A stretch of 64,000 bases of DNA, from the NCBI RefSeq assembly GCF_003173735.1, contig NZ_CP029551.1, forward strand, positions 685,001 to 749,000, written 5' to 3'. The translations under genes were made by a program, and so were the position numbers. The notes beneath the pieces were generated by a model. The model had not been told where the DNA came from, searched no databases, and worked only from the letters and a program-made list of their open reading frames with translations. The stretch is from Methylobacterium radiodurans. GTDB taxonomy: Bacteria > Pseudomonadota > Alphaproteobacteria > Rhizobiales > Beijerinckiaceae. This document shows positions 51,783 through 61,266 of the stretch, piece by piece. Each line of letters begins with the position of its first letter. Within the stretch, counting starts at the first letter, position 1.

Positions 51783-52952
51783 ATGATGAGGGATGTGGTC
51801 GACGCTCCACCGGAGCCGCCCGGGGACCGTCTCGCCCGCGCCGCACGGGAACTGGCGGGCCTGCGCGCGGCCGCCGGGGAGGAGGCGCTGCCGATCGGCA
51901 TCGTCGTTCCGGTCTACAATGACTGGGCGGCCTTCCGGCATCTCGCCCAGGCGATCGGGACCGTCTGCGAGGCGCGGAACCTGACGGCCGACCTCATCGT
52001 GGTGGACGACGGCTCGTGGCAGTGCGGGGACGAGACGCTGCGCGCCGTCGCCGACGCGGGCCTCCGCATCCGCCTCCGGCGGGCGACCCTGGTCGCCAAT
52101 CTGGGCCACCAGCGCGCGATCGCAGTCGGCCTCACCGTCGCGAGCGCCCGCGCAGCCTCCTACCGCGCCGTGATCGTGATGGACGGGGACGGCGAGGATC
52201 GTCCGGAACACATACCGTACCTCCTGGACACGAGTGCGGCCCATCCGGACGCGATCATCTGCGTGCGGCGCGGCCGCCGCTTCGAGGGCGCGCGCTTCGC
52301 CCTCGGCTACGCCGTGTTCAAGGCCTTCTTCGTGATCGGGACCGGCAAGACGATCGATTTCGGCCATTACTGCGTGATCCCGCCGCGGGCGCTGGCCCGC
52401 CTCGTCCACAGCCCGGCGCTGTGGAGCCACTTCGCCGCGACGCTGCTGCGATCCGGCCTGCCCCTGCACCGCGTGCGCCTGGACCGGGGCACGCGCTACG
52501 CGGGCCGCTCCAGCATGAACCTGACCAGCCTGATCCGGCACGGGCTCAACGCGATCGCGGTCTTCGAGGACGTCTGCCTCGTCCGGCTCCTGATCGCTCT
52601 CGGGCTCTTCTCCGGCGGCCTCGTCGCCGCGCTGGTCGCGGTGGTCGCGATCCGTTTCGGCACGGATATGGCCGTGCCGGGCTGGGCCACGAGCGCGGCC
52701 GGCCTGCTCCTCGTCGCGCTGCTTCAGGCGATCCTCCTCGCGCTCGCCTCCGCGGCCTCGCACCTCAACCGGCGGTCCCTGTCCGAGGTGGTGCCGGCCC
52801 GTGAGGCGGAGCGCTTCCTGGTTTCCCGCGCGGATCCGGTGCAGCGGCCCTCCCCGCCCGCCCAGGGGGCGCCGCCGGACGAGGCAGCTGGGCAAGGGAT
52901 GGCATGGCAAGACGCGGCATGGGAACGGACGACATGGAAAGCGGCCTCCTGA
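51783..52952 (+). CDS. Family 2 glycosyltransferase with membrane anchor (DPM1/GtrB-like)
   Basis: This 389-residue protein has a GT-A domain (GIVVPVYNDWAAFRHLAQAI, LIVVDDGSWQ, NLGHQRAIAVGLTVA, and the metal motif MDGDGEDRPE). It is followed by FGHYCVIPP and RYAGRSSMNLTSLIRHGLNA with the QXXRW-like membrane segment region, then two C-terminal membrane helices (LIALGLFSGGLVAALVAVVA and GLLLVALLQAILLALASA). This is the layout of polyprenyl-phosphate sugar transferases. A polar tail of about 45 residues ends in Trp-rich sequence. Its 3' end overlaps the methyltransferase start by 49 bases. It heads a three-gene glycan operon with the methyltransferase and the polytopic protein. Confidence 0.87.
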   Translation: MMRDVVDAPPEPPGDRLARAARELAGLRAAAGEEALPIGIVVPVYNDWAAFRHLAQAIGTVCEARNLTADLIVVDDGSWQCGDETLRAVADAGLRIRLRRATLVANLGHQRAIAVGLTVASARAASYRAVIVMDGDGEDRPEHIPYLLDTSAAHPDAIICVRRGRRFEGARFALGYAVFKAFFVIGTGKTIDFGHYCVIPPRALARLVHSPALWSHFAATLLRSGLPLHRVRLDRGTRYAGRSSMNLTSLIRHGLNAIAVFEDVCLVRLLIALGLFSGGLVAALVAVVAIRFGTDMAVPGWATSAAGLLLVALLQAILLALASAASHLNRRSLSEVVPAREAERFLVSRADPVQRPSPPAQGAPPDEAAGQGMAWQDAAWERTTWKAAS

Positions 52953-53668
52953 CCGCGGACGGCTACGTCGGCACCGAACTCGACCTCTTCGCCGCGGCCC
53001 GATCCTGGAAGGCCTATTGGTCGCGCGAGATCGCGCCGTTCCTGCGCGGCCGGGTGCTCGATGTCGGGGCCGGGCTCGGCGCGACCGCGGAGGTCCTGGC
53101 TCGCCGGCCCGGCGTGACGCACTGGACCTGCCTCGAACCGGACCGCCGCTTCGCCGCAGCCGTCGACGCGAAGGTGGCGGAGGGGACGCTGCCGGCGCAT
53201 GTCCGCGCCTGCCAGGGCACGCTCGCGTCCTTGGGCGCCGCCTGCGCCGCCGCGGGGCCCTACGACGCGATCCTCTACATCGACGTCCTCGAACACATCC
53301 GGGAGGACCTGGCGGAACTCGCGCGGGCGGCGGCGGCTCTCGCCCCGGGCGGCACCCTCGTGGTGCTCGCACCCGCCCATCCCCGCCTCTACTCGCCCTT
53401 CGACGCGGCGATCGGGCACGAGCGGCGCTACACCCGCGCCAGCCTTCGGGCGATCGCGCCCGGGGGTCTGAGGCTCGTGCGGCTGCGCTATCTCGACAGC
53501 GTCGGCCTGGCCGCATCCTTCGCCAACGCCGCGCTCCTGCGTCAGGCGATGCCGACGTCCCGGCAGATCGCCGTCTGGGACCGGCTGATGGTGCCCCTCT
53601 CGCGCCGTGTCGATCCGCTCATCGGCTACCGGGCGGGCAAGTCGGTCCTGGCGGTGTGGACGCGATGA
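52904..53668 (+). CDS. Class I SAM-dependent methyltransferase
   Basis: This 254-residue soluble enzyme has the SAM-binding motif I VLDVGAGLGATAEVLARR, acidic residue in CLEPDRRF, and motif IV YDAILYIDVLEHIREDLAEL, followed by LAPGGTLVVLAPAHPRLYSP. GHERRYTRASLRAIAPG and RYLDSVGLAASFANA complete the type 11/12 fold seen in glycan and lipid methyltransferases. The ATG at 52904 lies inside the 3' end of the GT2 gene and has AAGGG upstream. Its stop overlaps the start of the next gene (ATGA). The position suggests methylation of the sugar or lipid carrier handled by its neighbours. Confidence 0.85.
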   Translation: MARRGMGTDDMESGLLTADGYVGTELDLFAAARSWKAYWSREIAPFLRGRVLDVGAGLGATAEVLARRPGVTHWTCLEPDRRFAAAVDAKVAEGTLPAHVRACQGTLASLGAACAAAGPYDAILYIDVLEHIREDLAELARAAAALAPGGTLVVLAPAHPRLYSPFDAAIGHERRYTRASLRAIAPGGLRLVRLRYLDSVGLAASFANAALLRQAMPTSRQIAVWDRLMVPLSRRVDPLIGYRAGKSVLAVWTR

Positions 53669-55878
53669 CGGCCGGCACCGGCCCGCTCGCCGGGCGGGCG
53701 GCGATCTCCGGCGGAGCTCCGTCGAGGAGCCGTCGGTCACGGGCCGGCGCTGAGATCGGTCACGCTCTCCTGGCCGCCTGCCTCGCCGCCGCGACGGCGG
53801 CGATTCCCCTCCTGCACGAGCCGAGCTTCTACTTCAGGGACGATGCCCAGTCCTACTTCCTGCCCGGCTTCCTCGAGATCGCGCGGCTGATCCGGTCGGG
53901 GGAGTGGCCGTTCCTCACGCCGCGCCTGTTCCAGGGCGGCGCGTTCCTCGCCGAGTACCAGTACGGCGTGTTCAACCCGGTCTGCCTCGCGCTCTACCGC
54001 GTGCTCGACGGCTTCGAACGCCTCGACAGAGCGGCCGCCTTCTACGCCGTCTTCCATATCGGCCTTCTCGGCGCGGGCACCTACGCGCTCGGGCGCAGCA
54101 TCGGCACCGGTCGGCCCTTCGCCGTGCTCGGCGGCCTCGCCGGCGCCACCTGCCTCGGCCTCATCGCCTGGGGCGCGGTGAGCTGGGTGCCGGGCCTCGT
54201 CAGCGCGGCCTGGCTCGCGTGGGCTGCCGCCTTCCTGATCTGGGCCGGGCGGGACAGCCGCCTCGTCCCGCCCGCGGCCCTGGCGGTCTTCCTCGTGGTG
54301 GCGAGCGGCTGGCCCTTCGCGGACGCGGCCCTGCTGGCGGGTCTGGCGGCGGGCGTGGCCGCGGGGGCGTTCGCCGGCGCGGACCGGCGTGCCGGCCTCC
54401 GGGCCGTGCTGGCGGCGGGCCTCGGCTTCGCGCTCGCGGCGCCCGCCTGGATGCCGCTCGCGGCCGCGATCGGCAGCTCCGCGCGGCTGGCGGAATCGTT
54501 CGACCCGCACCAGTGGCAGACACCGCTCCCGACGCTCGTCGCGATCGGCGCGCCGGTCTTCCCGCAGGCCTGGATCAGCTTCGGCGGCCTCTCGCTCGTC
54601 GTCTCGCCGCCGATGCAGTACGTGGGCTGGTGGATCCCGGTCGCCATGCTGCACGGCGCGTGGCCGCGGCTGCGCGGGCCGGCCGGCACCGGTGCCGCTC
54701 TCCTCCTCGCCGCGATCCTCGTGCTCGGCCTCCTCGCCGCGGCGCCGGGCGTGTCGCAGCTGCGCTGGCCCTTCCGTTTCCTGCCCTACTTCCAGATCGG
54801 CTGCGCGGTTCTGGGGGCGTGGTTCCTCGGCCAGCCGGGGCACGTCTGGTCCGCCCGCCGAACGTCGGCGCTGATCCTCGGCACCGGCGTCCTCGCTGGC
54901 CTCCCGCTCATCGATGCGATCGGCGTGAACCTCCTGCTTCTCCTGCCGGTGGTCCTGGTCGTGCTGATCGTCCTCCGCCACGGGGGGCCCCGAACCCGGA
55001 TGGGGCTGATCGCCATCGGGGTGAGCCACATCGCCATCTTCGCAGCATTGACCAAGGTCTTTCCGGGCAACAGCCAGTTCCCGGACTGGCGGCCGCCGAT
55101 GGAGCGGGCGGCCTACCGCGGCGAGCCCGGTCCGCGGCAGGGCGACACGGCGCTGCTCCTGTTCGAGCGGGCCCTGTTCAGGAGGCTGGACATCCGCGAT
55201 GCCCCGGCCGGCCTGTATCTCGCCTTCCCGCAGGGCAACACCGCGCTCTACACCGGCAACGCCGCGATCGCCGGCTACTCGCCGATGCGCGGCCTGGGCT
55301 TCGGGGCCCTCTGTATGGATTATATCGGGGGGTCCTGCCTCGACGCGGCCGAGCGCTGGACGCGCCCGGATCCCGTGACCGGTGCGAGCACCCTCGATCT
55401 CGCCCGTGTGACGCGGGTCACGGCGCAGGCGGGTGCGCGTGCCGAGGCCTTCGCGGCCGTGGCCGGCCCGGGCTGGACCCACCGATCCGTCGAGAGCGGG
55501 ATCCTGTTCGAGCGGATGCTGCCAGGCCTGCCCGGCACGCTGTCGCGCCTGCCCGAAGGGTCGGAGATCAGGACGGCGGCGGAGGATGTGCGGGAGGCGC
55601 GCTACGGGCTGGCCGGCTCGGGCGGCCGCATCGTATGGGCGCGGGCCTGGTACCCGGGCTACGAGGCCGTGTGGAACGGGCAGCCGCTCACCGTCGAGAT
55701 CGTCAACGCGATCCTGCCGTCCGTGGTGATTCCGGCAGGGAGCGGCGACCTGGTGCTCCGCTATCGGCCGCGTGGCCTCGGCCTCGGCCTCGCGCTGGCC
55801 GCACTCGCCCTCGCGGCGATCGCAGCGACCGCGTTCTGGAGGTCGTGGCCGCGCCGGACGACCCGCCGGACACCGTGA
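53665..55878 (+). CDS. Polytopic membrane protein, YfhO/GT-C-like
   Basis: This 737-residue protein has about eleven membrane helices in its first 480 residues and one near the C-terminus. The first extracytoplasmic loop has FYFRDDAQSYFLPGFLEIAR, with the acidic pair expected of lipid-linked GT-C enzymes, and SWVPGLVSAAWLAWAA follows. The C-terminal periplasmic part (about 480-700) ends WYPGYEAVWNGQPLTVEIVN, typical of YfhO-like proteins, which attach sugars to lipoteichoic acid or other envelope polymers in Firmicutes. Starts at ATG 53665 with ATGA overlap. With the GT2 and methyltransferase it should form a glycan export or lipid glycosylation pathway. Confidence 0.75.
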   Translation: MTAGTGPLAGRAAISGGAPSRSRRSRAGAEIGHALLAACLAAATAAIPLLHEPSFYFRDDAQSYFLPGFLEIARLIRSGEWPFLTPRLFQGGAFLAEYQYGVFNPVCLALYRVLDGFERLDRAAAFYAVFHIGLLGAGTYALGRSIGTGRPFAVLGGLAGATCLGLIAWGAVSWVPGLVSAAWLAWAAAFLIWAGRDSRLVPPAALAVFLVVASGWPFADAALLAGLAAGVAAGAFAGADRRAGLRAVLAAGLGFALAAPAWMPLAAAIGSSARLAESFDPHQWQTPLPTLVAIGAPVFPQAWISFGGLSLVVSPPMQYVGWWIPVAMLHGAWPRLRGPAGTGAALLLAAILVLGLLAAAPGVSQLRWPFRFLPYFQIGCAVLGAWFLGQPGHVWSARRTSALILGTGVLAGLPLIDAIGVNLLLLLPVVLVVLIVLRHGGPRTRMGLIAIGVSHIAIFAALTKVFPGNSQFPDWRPPMERAAYRGEPGPRQGDTALLLFERALFRRLDIRDAPAGLYLAFPQGNTALYTGNAAIAGYSPMRGLGFGALCMDYIGGSCLDAAERWTRPDPVTGASTLDLARVTRVTAQAGARAEAFAAVAGPGWTHRSVESGILFERMLPGLPGTLSRLPEGSEIRTAAEDVREARYGLAGSGGRIVWARAWYPGYEAVWNGQPLTVEIVNAILPSVVIPAGSGDLVLRYRPRGLGLGLALAALALAAIAATAFWRSWPRRTTRRTP

Positions 55879-55993
55879 CGGCTGCCAAGCCCTCGGCGGA
55901 TAGGAGAGGGCCGTTGCTCCGGATGCCCGGGGCAGGTGACGGCAAACCGGAGGTCGCCGGCACGCGCCGCGGATGTCCCCTCGACGCGTCCCG

Positions 55994-56965
55994 CTACTTG
56001 ATCTGCACGCTGTCGACGACTTGGCGGAACTTCGCCAGCGTGTCGTCCCGCTGGTCGTCCCGCACGATGCCGACCGCGCGCAGGTACCCGTCCGGAGCGA
56101 AGCGGATGGTCTGGGCCACCACGATGGGCTTGTTCGAGGGGACATCGACGGCGCGGGCCACGATCTCGTGCCAGTCCACGCCGTTGCGGCGGTAGCTCTG
56201 GGCGCGCTCGATGACGAAGTCCTTCATGGTCTGGTTCGCGTAGAGCGCGCTGCGGGCGAAGCCGTCGCGCTGCTCCGCCGTCGGCGGCTGCTGGACCGCC
56301 TGGGCGAGCACCAGGATCGGCTGCTCCATGCTCGTCATCTGGTCCTTCGGGCCCTCGGTCAGCAGCACCGAGTTGCCGGCCAGCACGCGCACCGGGCGGA
56401 ACCCGGCGGGATCGTTGATGCGGAAGGGCAGCGCGTCGACCTGCTGGGCGAGCGTCAGGGCTGGGCGGATCGTCACGTTGGTGATCAGCGCCCGCAGGCT
56501 CGCCTCGGTCTCCGCGTCCGGCAGCGCCTGGGCGACGATCATGCCCGTCACGCTCGGATCGCCGACGAGGAGCAGGAGCTTGCGGACGGTGGGGCCCTCC
56601 GTGCCCGGGGTGCTCGGCTGCTCGCCGGTGAACAGCATCCCTTCCGCCTCGCCGATCTTCATCGGCTCGCGCTTCTCCACGGCGAAGCCCTGCGCGAGGA
56701 GGTTGGCGTCGGTGAAGTTCGTGACGAGTTCCGCGAAGGCGCTCGGGGGCAGCTCCACCACCGTGAGCGTGGCGCCGCCCTCGCGCCGCTCGAACCCGGT
56801 GAAGCGGCGCGAGGGCACCATGTCGGCGGGCGGCTGGAAGCCGAAGCGGGAGCCCGCCGGGTAGACGACGTCGGCCGCGCGGGCCGGAAGGCTCCCCGGC
56901 GGCGCCGACAGCGCCAGAACGAGCCCGACGACCCCCAGATTCTGCGTGATATGCCGCAAGCGCAT
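55994..56965 (-). CDS. Exported protein of unknown function
   Basis: This 323-residue protein has a signal peptide (MRLRHITQNLGVVGLVLALS to about ARA-AD) and a mature part that opens VVYPAGSRFGFQPPADMVPS. It continues FTGFERREGGATLTVVELPP, then GMLFTGEQPSTPGTEGPTVR. The last third repeats a similar stress-type segment ending RFAPDGYLRAVGIVRDDQRD. No Cys, metal or catalytic motif is seen. I do not recognise a named family, though similar exported proteins are widespread in Hyphomicrobiales. ATG 56965 has CAGG upstream. It converges on the YfhO-like gene. Confidence 0.75.
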   Translation of the reverse strand: MRLRHITQNLGVVGLVLALSAPPGSLPARAADVVYPAGSRFGFQPPADMVPSRRFTGFERREGGATLTVVELPPSAFAELVTNFTDANLLAQGFAVEKREPMKIGEAEGMLFTGEQPSTPGTEGPTVRKLLLLVGDPSVTGMIVAQALPDAETEASLRALITNVTIRPALTLAQQVDALPFRINDPAGFRPVRVLAGNSVLLTEGPKDQMTSMEQPILVLAQAVQQPPTAEQRDGFARSALYANQTMKDFVIERAQSYRRNGVDWHEIVARAVDVPSNKPIVVAQTIRFAPDGYLRAVGIVRDDQRDDTLAKFRQVVDSVQIK

Positions 56966-57201
56966 CGGAACCTGACTCTTCGGATCGGGCCTCGCTGAAC
57001 GAGCGCCCTCGTCGTAGTGCGTCGGTCCCTGGCCGGCCGCTGTCAAGCGGCGGCCCCCGGGCTGCGACCATGATGGCGCCGACGAGCCGCGGTGCGCCCG
57101 GTCCGACACCGGCGCCGGTGGAGAAGACCGCAAGATCCCGGGCGATGGCGCGTCCGGGGAGACGGGCGCGATGATCCCGCCGGTTCTCGGCAGCGCTACG
57201 G

Positions 57202-57876
57202 TCACGGCTTCGCGGCTACCGGACCGGCAACAGGCGGGCTCACCCGCCGGGCGGTGAGGTTGAGGCGCCAGCCCGCCGGCAGTTCCGGTAGGGCCGGCTC
57301 GCCGGGGTCGAGCAGGTCGCCCGCGGCGAGGACGCGGTCGATCCCGTGGAAGATCAGCCGCGAGGGGCCGCCGATCACGAGCGCGTCGCCGGCTCGCAGC
57401 CGGATCGAGCGGGACGGATCCGTGCGCTTCAGGCCGCCGTAGCGGAACAGGGCGGGCGCACCGAGCGAGAGCGAGAGCACGGGTGCCGTGAGGTCCCGCT
57501 CGTCCCGGTCCTGGTGCAGGCCCATCCGGGCCTCCGGACCGTAGAGGTTGATCAGGCAGGCCTCGGGCGGTGCCGCGTAGCCGGCGAGCGCCGCCCAGGC
57601 CCGCAGCACGGTGGGCGGCAGCGGCGGCCAGGGTGCCCCGGTCTCCGGGTGCTGCGGCTGGTAGCGGTAGCCGGCCGCGTCCGAGACCCAGCCGAGCGGC
57701 CCGGCATTCGTCATGCGCACCGAGAAGGGCTTGCCGGTGCGCGGCATCCGGGGCGTGTAGGCGGGCGCCGCGGCGAGCACCGCCGCGACCTCCGCCTGCA
57801 GCGCCGCGCGCGAAGCCGCGTCGAGCCAGCCGGGGTGGTGGACCAGCCCCGGCGCCAGCGCGATCCCCGGCTCCAT
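57202..57876 (-). CDS. alkB: AlkB-type alpha-ketoglutarate-dependent DNA dioxygenase
   Basis: This 224-residue Fe(II)/2-oxoglutarate oxygenase removes methyl or etheno lesions from DNA or RNA. It has TGKPFSVRMTNAGPLGWVSD, the substrate region GYRYQPQHPETGAPWPP, the metal-binding HQDRDE (HxD), a second His in IFHGIDRVL, and the 2OG-binding RLNLTARR (RxNxTxR) near the C-terminus. Length is close to E. coli AlkB (216). The ATG at 57876 is the first conserved Met. It follows gpmA by only 20 bases and is probably co-transcribed. Ada is encoded 12 kb away, so the two arms of alkylation repair are both present in the window. Confidence 0.93.
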   Translation of the reverse strand: MEPGIALAPGLVHHPGWLDAASRAALQAEVAAVLAAAPAYTPRMPRTGKPFSVRMTNAGPLGWVSDAAGYRYQPQHPETGAPWPPLPPTVLRAWAALAGYAAPPEACLINLYGPEARMGLHQDRDERDLTAPVLSLSLGAPALFRYGGLKRTDPSRSIRLRAGDALVIGGPSRLIFHGIDRVLAAGDLLDPGEPALPELPAGWRLNLTARRVSPPVAGPVAAKP

Positions 57877-57896
57877 CCCTCTGCCCGGGTGCCCGC

Positions 57897-58529
57897 TCAG
57901 ACGTCGATGTCCCGCTCCAGCACCGACTTGGCGGCGACCGTGGTGTCCGAGGCCAGCCGGTAGACCAGCGGCACGCCGGTAGCGATCTCGAGCCCCGCGA
58001 TGGTCTGGGTCGTCATATGGTCGAGCACCATCACGAGGGCGCGCAGCGAGTTGCCGTGGGCGGCCACCAGCACCCGGTCGCCCGCCATCACGCGGGGCAG
58101 GATGCGTTCGATGTAGAAGGGCAGCACGCGGGCGGCCGTGTCCTTCAGGCTCTCGCCGCCGGGCGGCGGCACGTCGTAGGAGCGGCGCCAGAGATGGACC
58201 TGCTCGGCCCCCCAGCGCTCGCGCGCGTCGTCCTTGTTGAGGCCCGACAACTCGCCGTAGTCGCGCTCGTTCAGCGCCTGCGAGCGGATCACCTCGATGT
58301 CGCTGACGCCCATCTCCTCCAGCATCAGCGCGCAGGTGCGCTGCGCCCGGCCGAGGTCGGAGGTGAAGGCGACGTCGAAGCCGTAGCCCTCGCTCTTCAG
58401 CCAGCGGCCGGCCTTGCGGGCCTCCTCGACGCCGAGGGCGGTGAGGTCCGGGTTGCGCCAGCCCGTGAACAGGTTCTTGAGGTTCCACTCGCTCTGGCCG
58501 TGCCGAGCGAGGACGAGCAGGCGCTCCAT
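57897..58529 (-). CDS. gpmA: 2,3-bisphosphoglycerate-dependent phosphoglycerate mutase
   Basis: This 210-residue enzyme interconverts 2- and 3-phosphoglycerate. The catalytic His is in [20 protein letters not shown], the second acid/base in [19 protein letters not shown], and the second His in [16 protein letters not shown]. It is the short alphaproteobacterial type, lacking about 40 residues of the E. coli form, as is common. The ATG at 58529 is clear. It lies 106 bases downstream of dapB and 20 bases upstream of alkB on the same strand, so dapB-gpmA-alkB may form one transcript. The dapB-gpmA order is frequent in this order. Confidence 0.94.
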   Translation of the reverse strand: MERLLVLARHGQSEWNLKNLFTGWRNPDLTALGVEEARKAGRWLKSEGYGFDVAFTSDLGRAQRTCALMLEEMGVSDIEVIRSQALNERDYGELSGLNKDDARERWGAEQVHLWRRSYDVPPPGGESLKDTAARVLPFYIERILPRVMAGDRVLVAAHGNSLRALVMVLDHMTTQTIAGLEIATGVPLVYRLASDTTVAAKSVLERDIDV

Positions 58530-58635
58530 CGATCCGTATCCTTCGTGCCGCCGGTCCGTCCGGCTTCGCTGCGGCGCTCCTAGCAGAGCCGGGGCCGCCG
58601 ACCCAAGCGGAGGCGGGGTGCGGCCACGGCCCGGC

Positions 58636-59433
58636 TTACAGCCCCAGCACGTCTGTCATCGTGTAGAGGCCCGGCGGCTTCGGATGGGCCCAGAGCGCCG
58701 CCTTCACGGCGCCGCTGGCGAATAGCGCCCGGTCCTCCGCGTGGTGGCTGATGGTGATGCGCTCGGAGGGGCCGGCGAAGACCACGCTGTGGTCGCCCAC
58801 CACGCTGCCGCCGCGAAGCGTCGCGAAGCCGATGTCGCCCGGCCGGCGCGGGCCGGTATGGCCGTCGCGGGTCGAGACGCGCACCTCCGCGAGGTCCACG
58901 CCGCGGCCCGCGGCCGCCGCCTCGCCGAGCAGAAGCGCGGTGCCCGAGGGCGCATCGACCTTGTGGCGGTGGTGCATCTCGGCGATCTCGATGTCGAATT
59001 CCTCGCCGAGCGAGGCCGCGACCCGGCGCACCAGCTCGGCCACGAGGTTGACGCCGAGCGACATGTTGCCCGAGCGCACGATGCGGGCGTGGAAGGCGGC
59101 CGCCCGCAGGGCCGCCAGATCCTCCTCGGAGAGCCCCGTGGTGCCCACCACGTGGACGATGCGGGCCTGCGCGGCGAGCTCGGCGTAGAACACGGTGGCG
59201 GCGGGCGCCGTGAAGTCGAGGACGCCGTCGGTGGCTGCGAAGGCGGCCAGCGGATCGTCGGTGACCGGGACGCCGAGCGGCGGCAGGCCGGCGAGCGTGC
59301 CCGCATCCTGGCCCAGCACGTCGGCGCCCTCGCGCTCGATCGCGCCCGAGAGGGTGCAGCCCTCTGCCTGGGCCACGGCCCGCACCAGCATCCGCCCCAT
59401 GCGCCCGCCGGCGCCGACCACAACGAGCCGCAT
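58636..59433 (-). CDS. dapB: 4-hydroxy-tetrahydrodipicolinate reductase
   Basis: This 265-residue enzyme of lysine and diaminopimelate synthesis has the NAD(P)-binding [30 protein letters not shown], the active-site [15 protein letters not shown] and the catalytic region [20 protein letters not shown] with its Lys and His. The C-terminal dimer part has [20 protein letters not shown] and [19 protein letters not shown]. Length is normal. The ATG at 59433 begins [14 protein letters not shown]. It diverges from the ABC permease gene at 59533, with a 99-bp shared promoter region, and leads towards gpmA. Confidence 0.95.
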   Translation of the reverse strand: MRLVVVGAGGRMGRMLVRAVAQAEGCTLSGAIEREGADVLGQDAGTLAGLPPLGVPVTDDPLAAFAATDGVLDFTAPAATVFYAELAAQARIVHVVGTTGLSEEDLAALRAAAFHARIVRSGNMSLGVNLVAELVRRVAASLGEEFDIEIAEMHHRHKVDAPSGTALLLGEAAAAGRGVDLAEVRVSTRDGHTGPRRPGDIGFATLRGGSVVGDHSVVFAGPSERITISHHAEDRALFASGAVKAALWAHPKPPGLYTMTDVLGL

Positions 59434-59532
59434 GTCGTTTCCCTCAGAACCGGAGCCGGGTTACAGGCTCGCTCCCGGGCTGCCAAGGCGAGCGATCATG
59501 TCGAGCCGTCGCGCCGGGGCCCGGGAGGAAGG

Positions 59533-61266
59533 ATGGCGGTGCCGTCGAATGCTGGGATGATCGCAGCCGAGCCCGTCGTCCGCCCCCTGCCCCGGCGCCC
59601 CGGCACCCTCCGGGCACGCGCCTCCGCCCTGCTCCTCGGCCTGGCCGCCCTAGCGGTCGCGACCCTGGTGCTGAGCCCGGTCGTCTCGCTGGCCCACGCC
59701 GCGCTCCAGGGCACGGGCGAGCTGTGGCCGCATCTCTGGGCCTACGTGCTGCCCCAGGCCCTGTGGCAGACGGGCGCCCTCCTCCTCGGCGTCGGGCTCG
59801 TGGTGACGGTGGTCGGCACCGGCGCCGCCTGGCTGGTTGCGGCCTACGAGTTCCCGGGCCGGCGCCTCCTCGAGATCGGCCTGCTGCTGCCGCTCGCGGT
59901 GCCGACCTACATCGTGGCCTACGCCTATCTCGACCTCCTGCACCCGCTGGGGCCGGTGCAATCCACCCTGCGCGATCTGCTGGGCCTGACGCGCCCGCGC
60001 GACCTGCCCTTCCCGGAGATCCGCTCGTTGCCGGGCTGCATCCTGCTCCTGGGCTTCGTGCTCTACCCCTACGTCTACCTGCCGACCCGCGCGCTGTTCC
60101 GGATGCAGGCGGCCAATCTCATGGAGGCGGCGCGCACGCTCGGCGGGCGCCCCGCCACCACGTTCCGCCGGGTCGCCCTGCCGCTCGCCCGGCCGGCGAT
60201 CGCGCTGGGCACGAGCCTCGCCCTGATGGAGGCGCTGAACGACATCGGCGCGGCCGAGTTCCTGGGCGTGCGGACGCTCACCGTGCAGGTCTACGCCACC
60301 TGGATCAACCGCTCGGACCTCGCGGGCGCGGCGCAGATCGCGCTGGTGATGCTGGCCCTGGTGCTGGTGCTGGTCGCGGCCGAGCGGCGCGCCCGCCGGG
60401 GCCGGAGCTTCGCGACCGCGGCGCAGCGGCCCCGCCGGATGGCCCGCCTGCCGCTCTCGCGGCGCGCGGGTCTGGCCGCACTCGGGCTCGGCCTCCTGCC
60501 GGTGGCCTGCGGCTTCCTGATCCCGGCGGGCTTCCTCGGCTACGGTGCCGCCGCGCGCGTCCTGCGCACCGGGATCCCCGCGCGGCTGGCCGGCGAGATC
60601 GCCAGCACGGTGCTCTACGCGGGCGTCGCGACGCTGATCGCCGCAGCCATCGGCTTCCTGGTGGCGGCGAGCCCCCGGCTGCTGGCCCGCAAGAGCTGGG
60701 GGCCGGGCCTGATCCGGATCGCCGGGCTCGGCTACGCGCTGCCCGGCACCATCCTGGCGATCGGGCTGCTCGGGCCACTGGCGCTGGCGGACGGCGCCCT
60801 CGCGGATGCGGGACAGGCGCTGTTCGGCGCCGCCCCGGCCCTCGTCGGGCTCGGCACGGGGGGTGCCCTGGTCACCGCCTATCTGGTGCGCTTCCTCGGC
60901 ATCGCGGTCGGCACCAGCGAGGCGGGTCTGGCGCGGCTGCCCGGCACCCTGCCGGACGCGAGCCGGCTCCTCGGGCGGGGCCCGCTCGGCACGCTCCGGC
61001 GGATCCAGCTGCCGCTCGCTTGGCCGGCGCTCCTCAGCGGGGCGCTCCTCGTCTTCGTCGATTGCGCCAAGGAATTGCCCGCGACCCTGCTGCTGCGCCC
61101 GCTCAACGTCGAGACCCTGGCAACCCACCTCTACGGCGAGGCGGCCCGGGGCACCTACGAGGACGGCACGGTCGCCGCGCTGCTGATCGTGCTGGTGGGA
61201 TTGATCCCGGTGGCACTGATGCTGCGGGTGGATACGCGGGAGCGCAGAACCGACAGAGCCGGCTAA
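59533..61266 (+). CDS. Iron(III)-type ABC transporter permease (FbpB-like)
   Basis: This 577-residue protein is a fused two-domain permease with about twelve membrane helices. Each half carries a permease loop: MEAARTLGGRPATTFRRVAL in the first and DASRLLGRGPLGTLRRIQLP in the second. Segment VPTYIVAYAYLDLLHPLGPV in the first half is characteristic of FbpB/AfuB-type iron transporters. The substrate-binding protein and ATPase are not in the window. The ATG at 59533 has GGGAGGAAGG directly upstream. Its stop overlaps that of the response regulator by four bases on the opposite strand. It diverges from dapB. Iron is the likely but unproven substrate. Confidence 0.85.
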   Translation: MAVPSNAGMIAAEPVVRPLPRRPGTLRARASALLLGLAALAVATLVLSPVVSLAHAALQGTGELWPHLWAYVLPQALWQTGALLLGVGLVVTVVGTGAAWLVAAYEFPGRRLLEIGLLLPLAVPTYIVAYAYLDLLHPLGPVQSTLRDLLGLTRPRDLPFPEIRSLPGCILLLGFVLYPYVYLPTRALFRMQAANLMEAARTLGGRPATTFRRVALPLARPAIALGTSLALMEALNDIGAAEFLGVRTLTVQVYATWINRSDLAGAAQIALVMLALVLVLVAAERRARRGRSFATAAQRPRRMARLPLSRRAGLAALGLGLLPVACGFLIPAGFLGYGAAARVLRTGIPARLAGEIASTVLYAGVATLIAAAIGFLVAASPRLLARKSWGPGLIRIAGLGYALPGTILAIGLLGPLALADGALADAGQALFGAAPALVGLGTGGALVTAYLVRFLGIAVGTSEAGLARLPGTLPDASRLLGRGPLGTLRRIQLPLAWPALLSGALLVFVDCAKELPATLLLRPLNVETLATHLYGEAARGTYEDGTVAALLIVLVGLIPVALMLRVDTRERRTDRAG

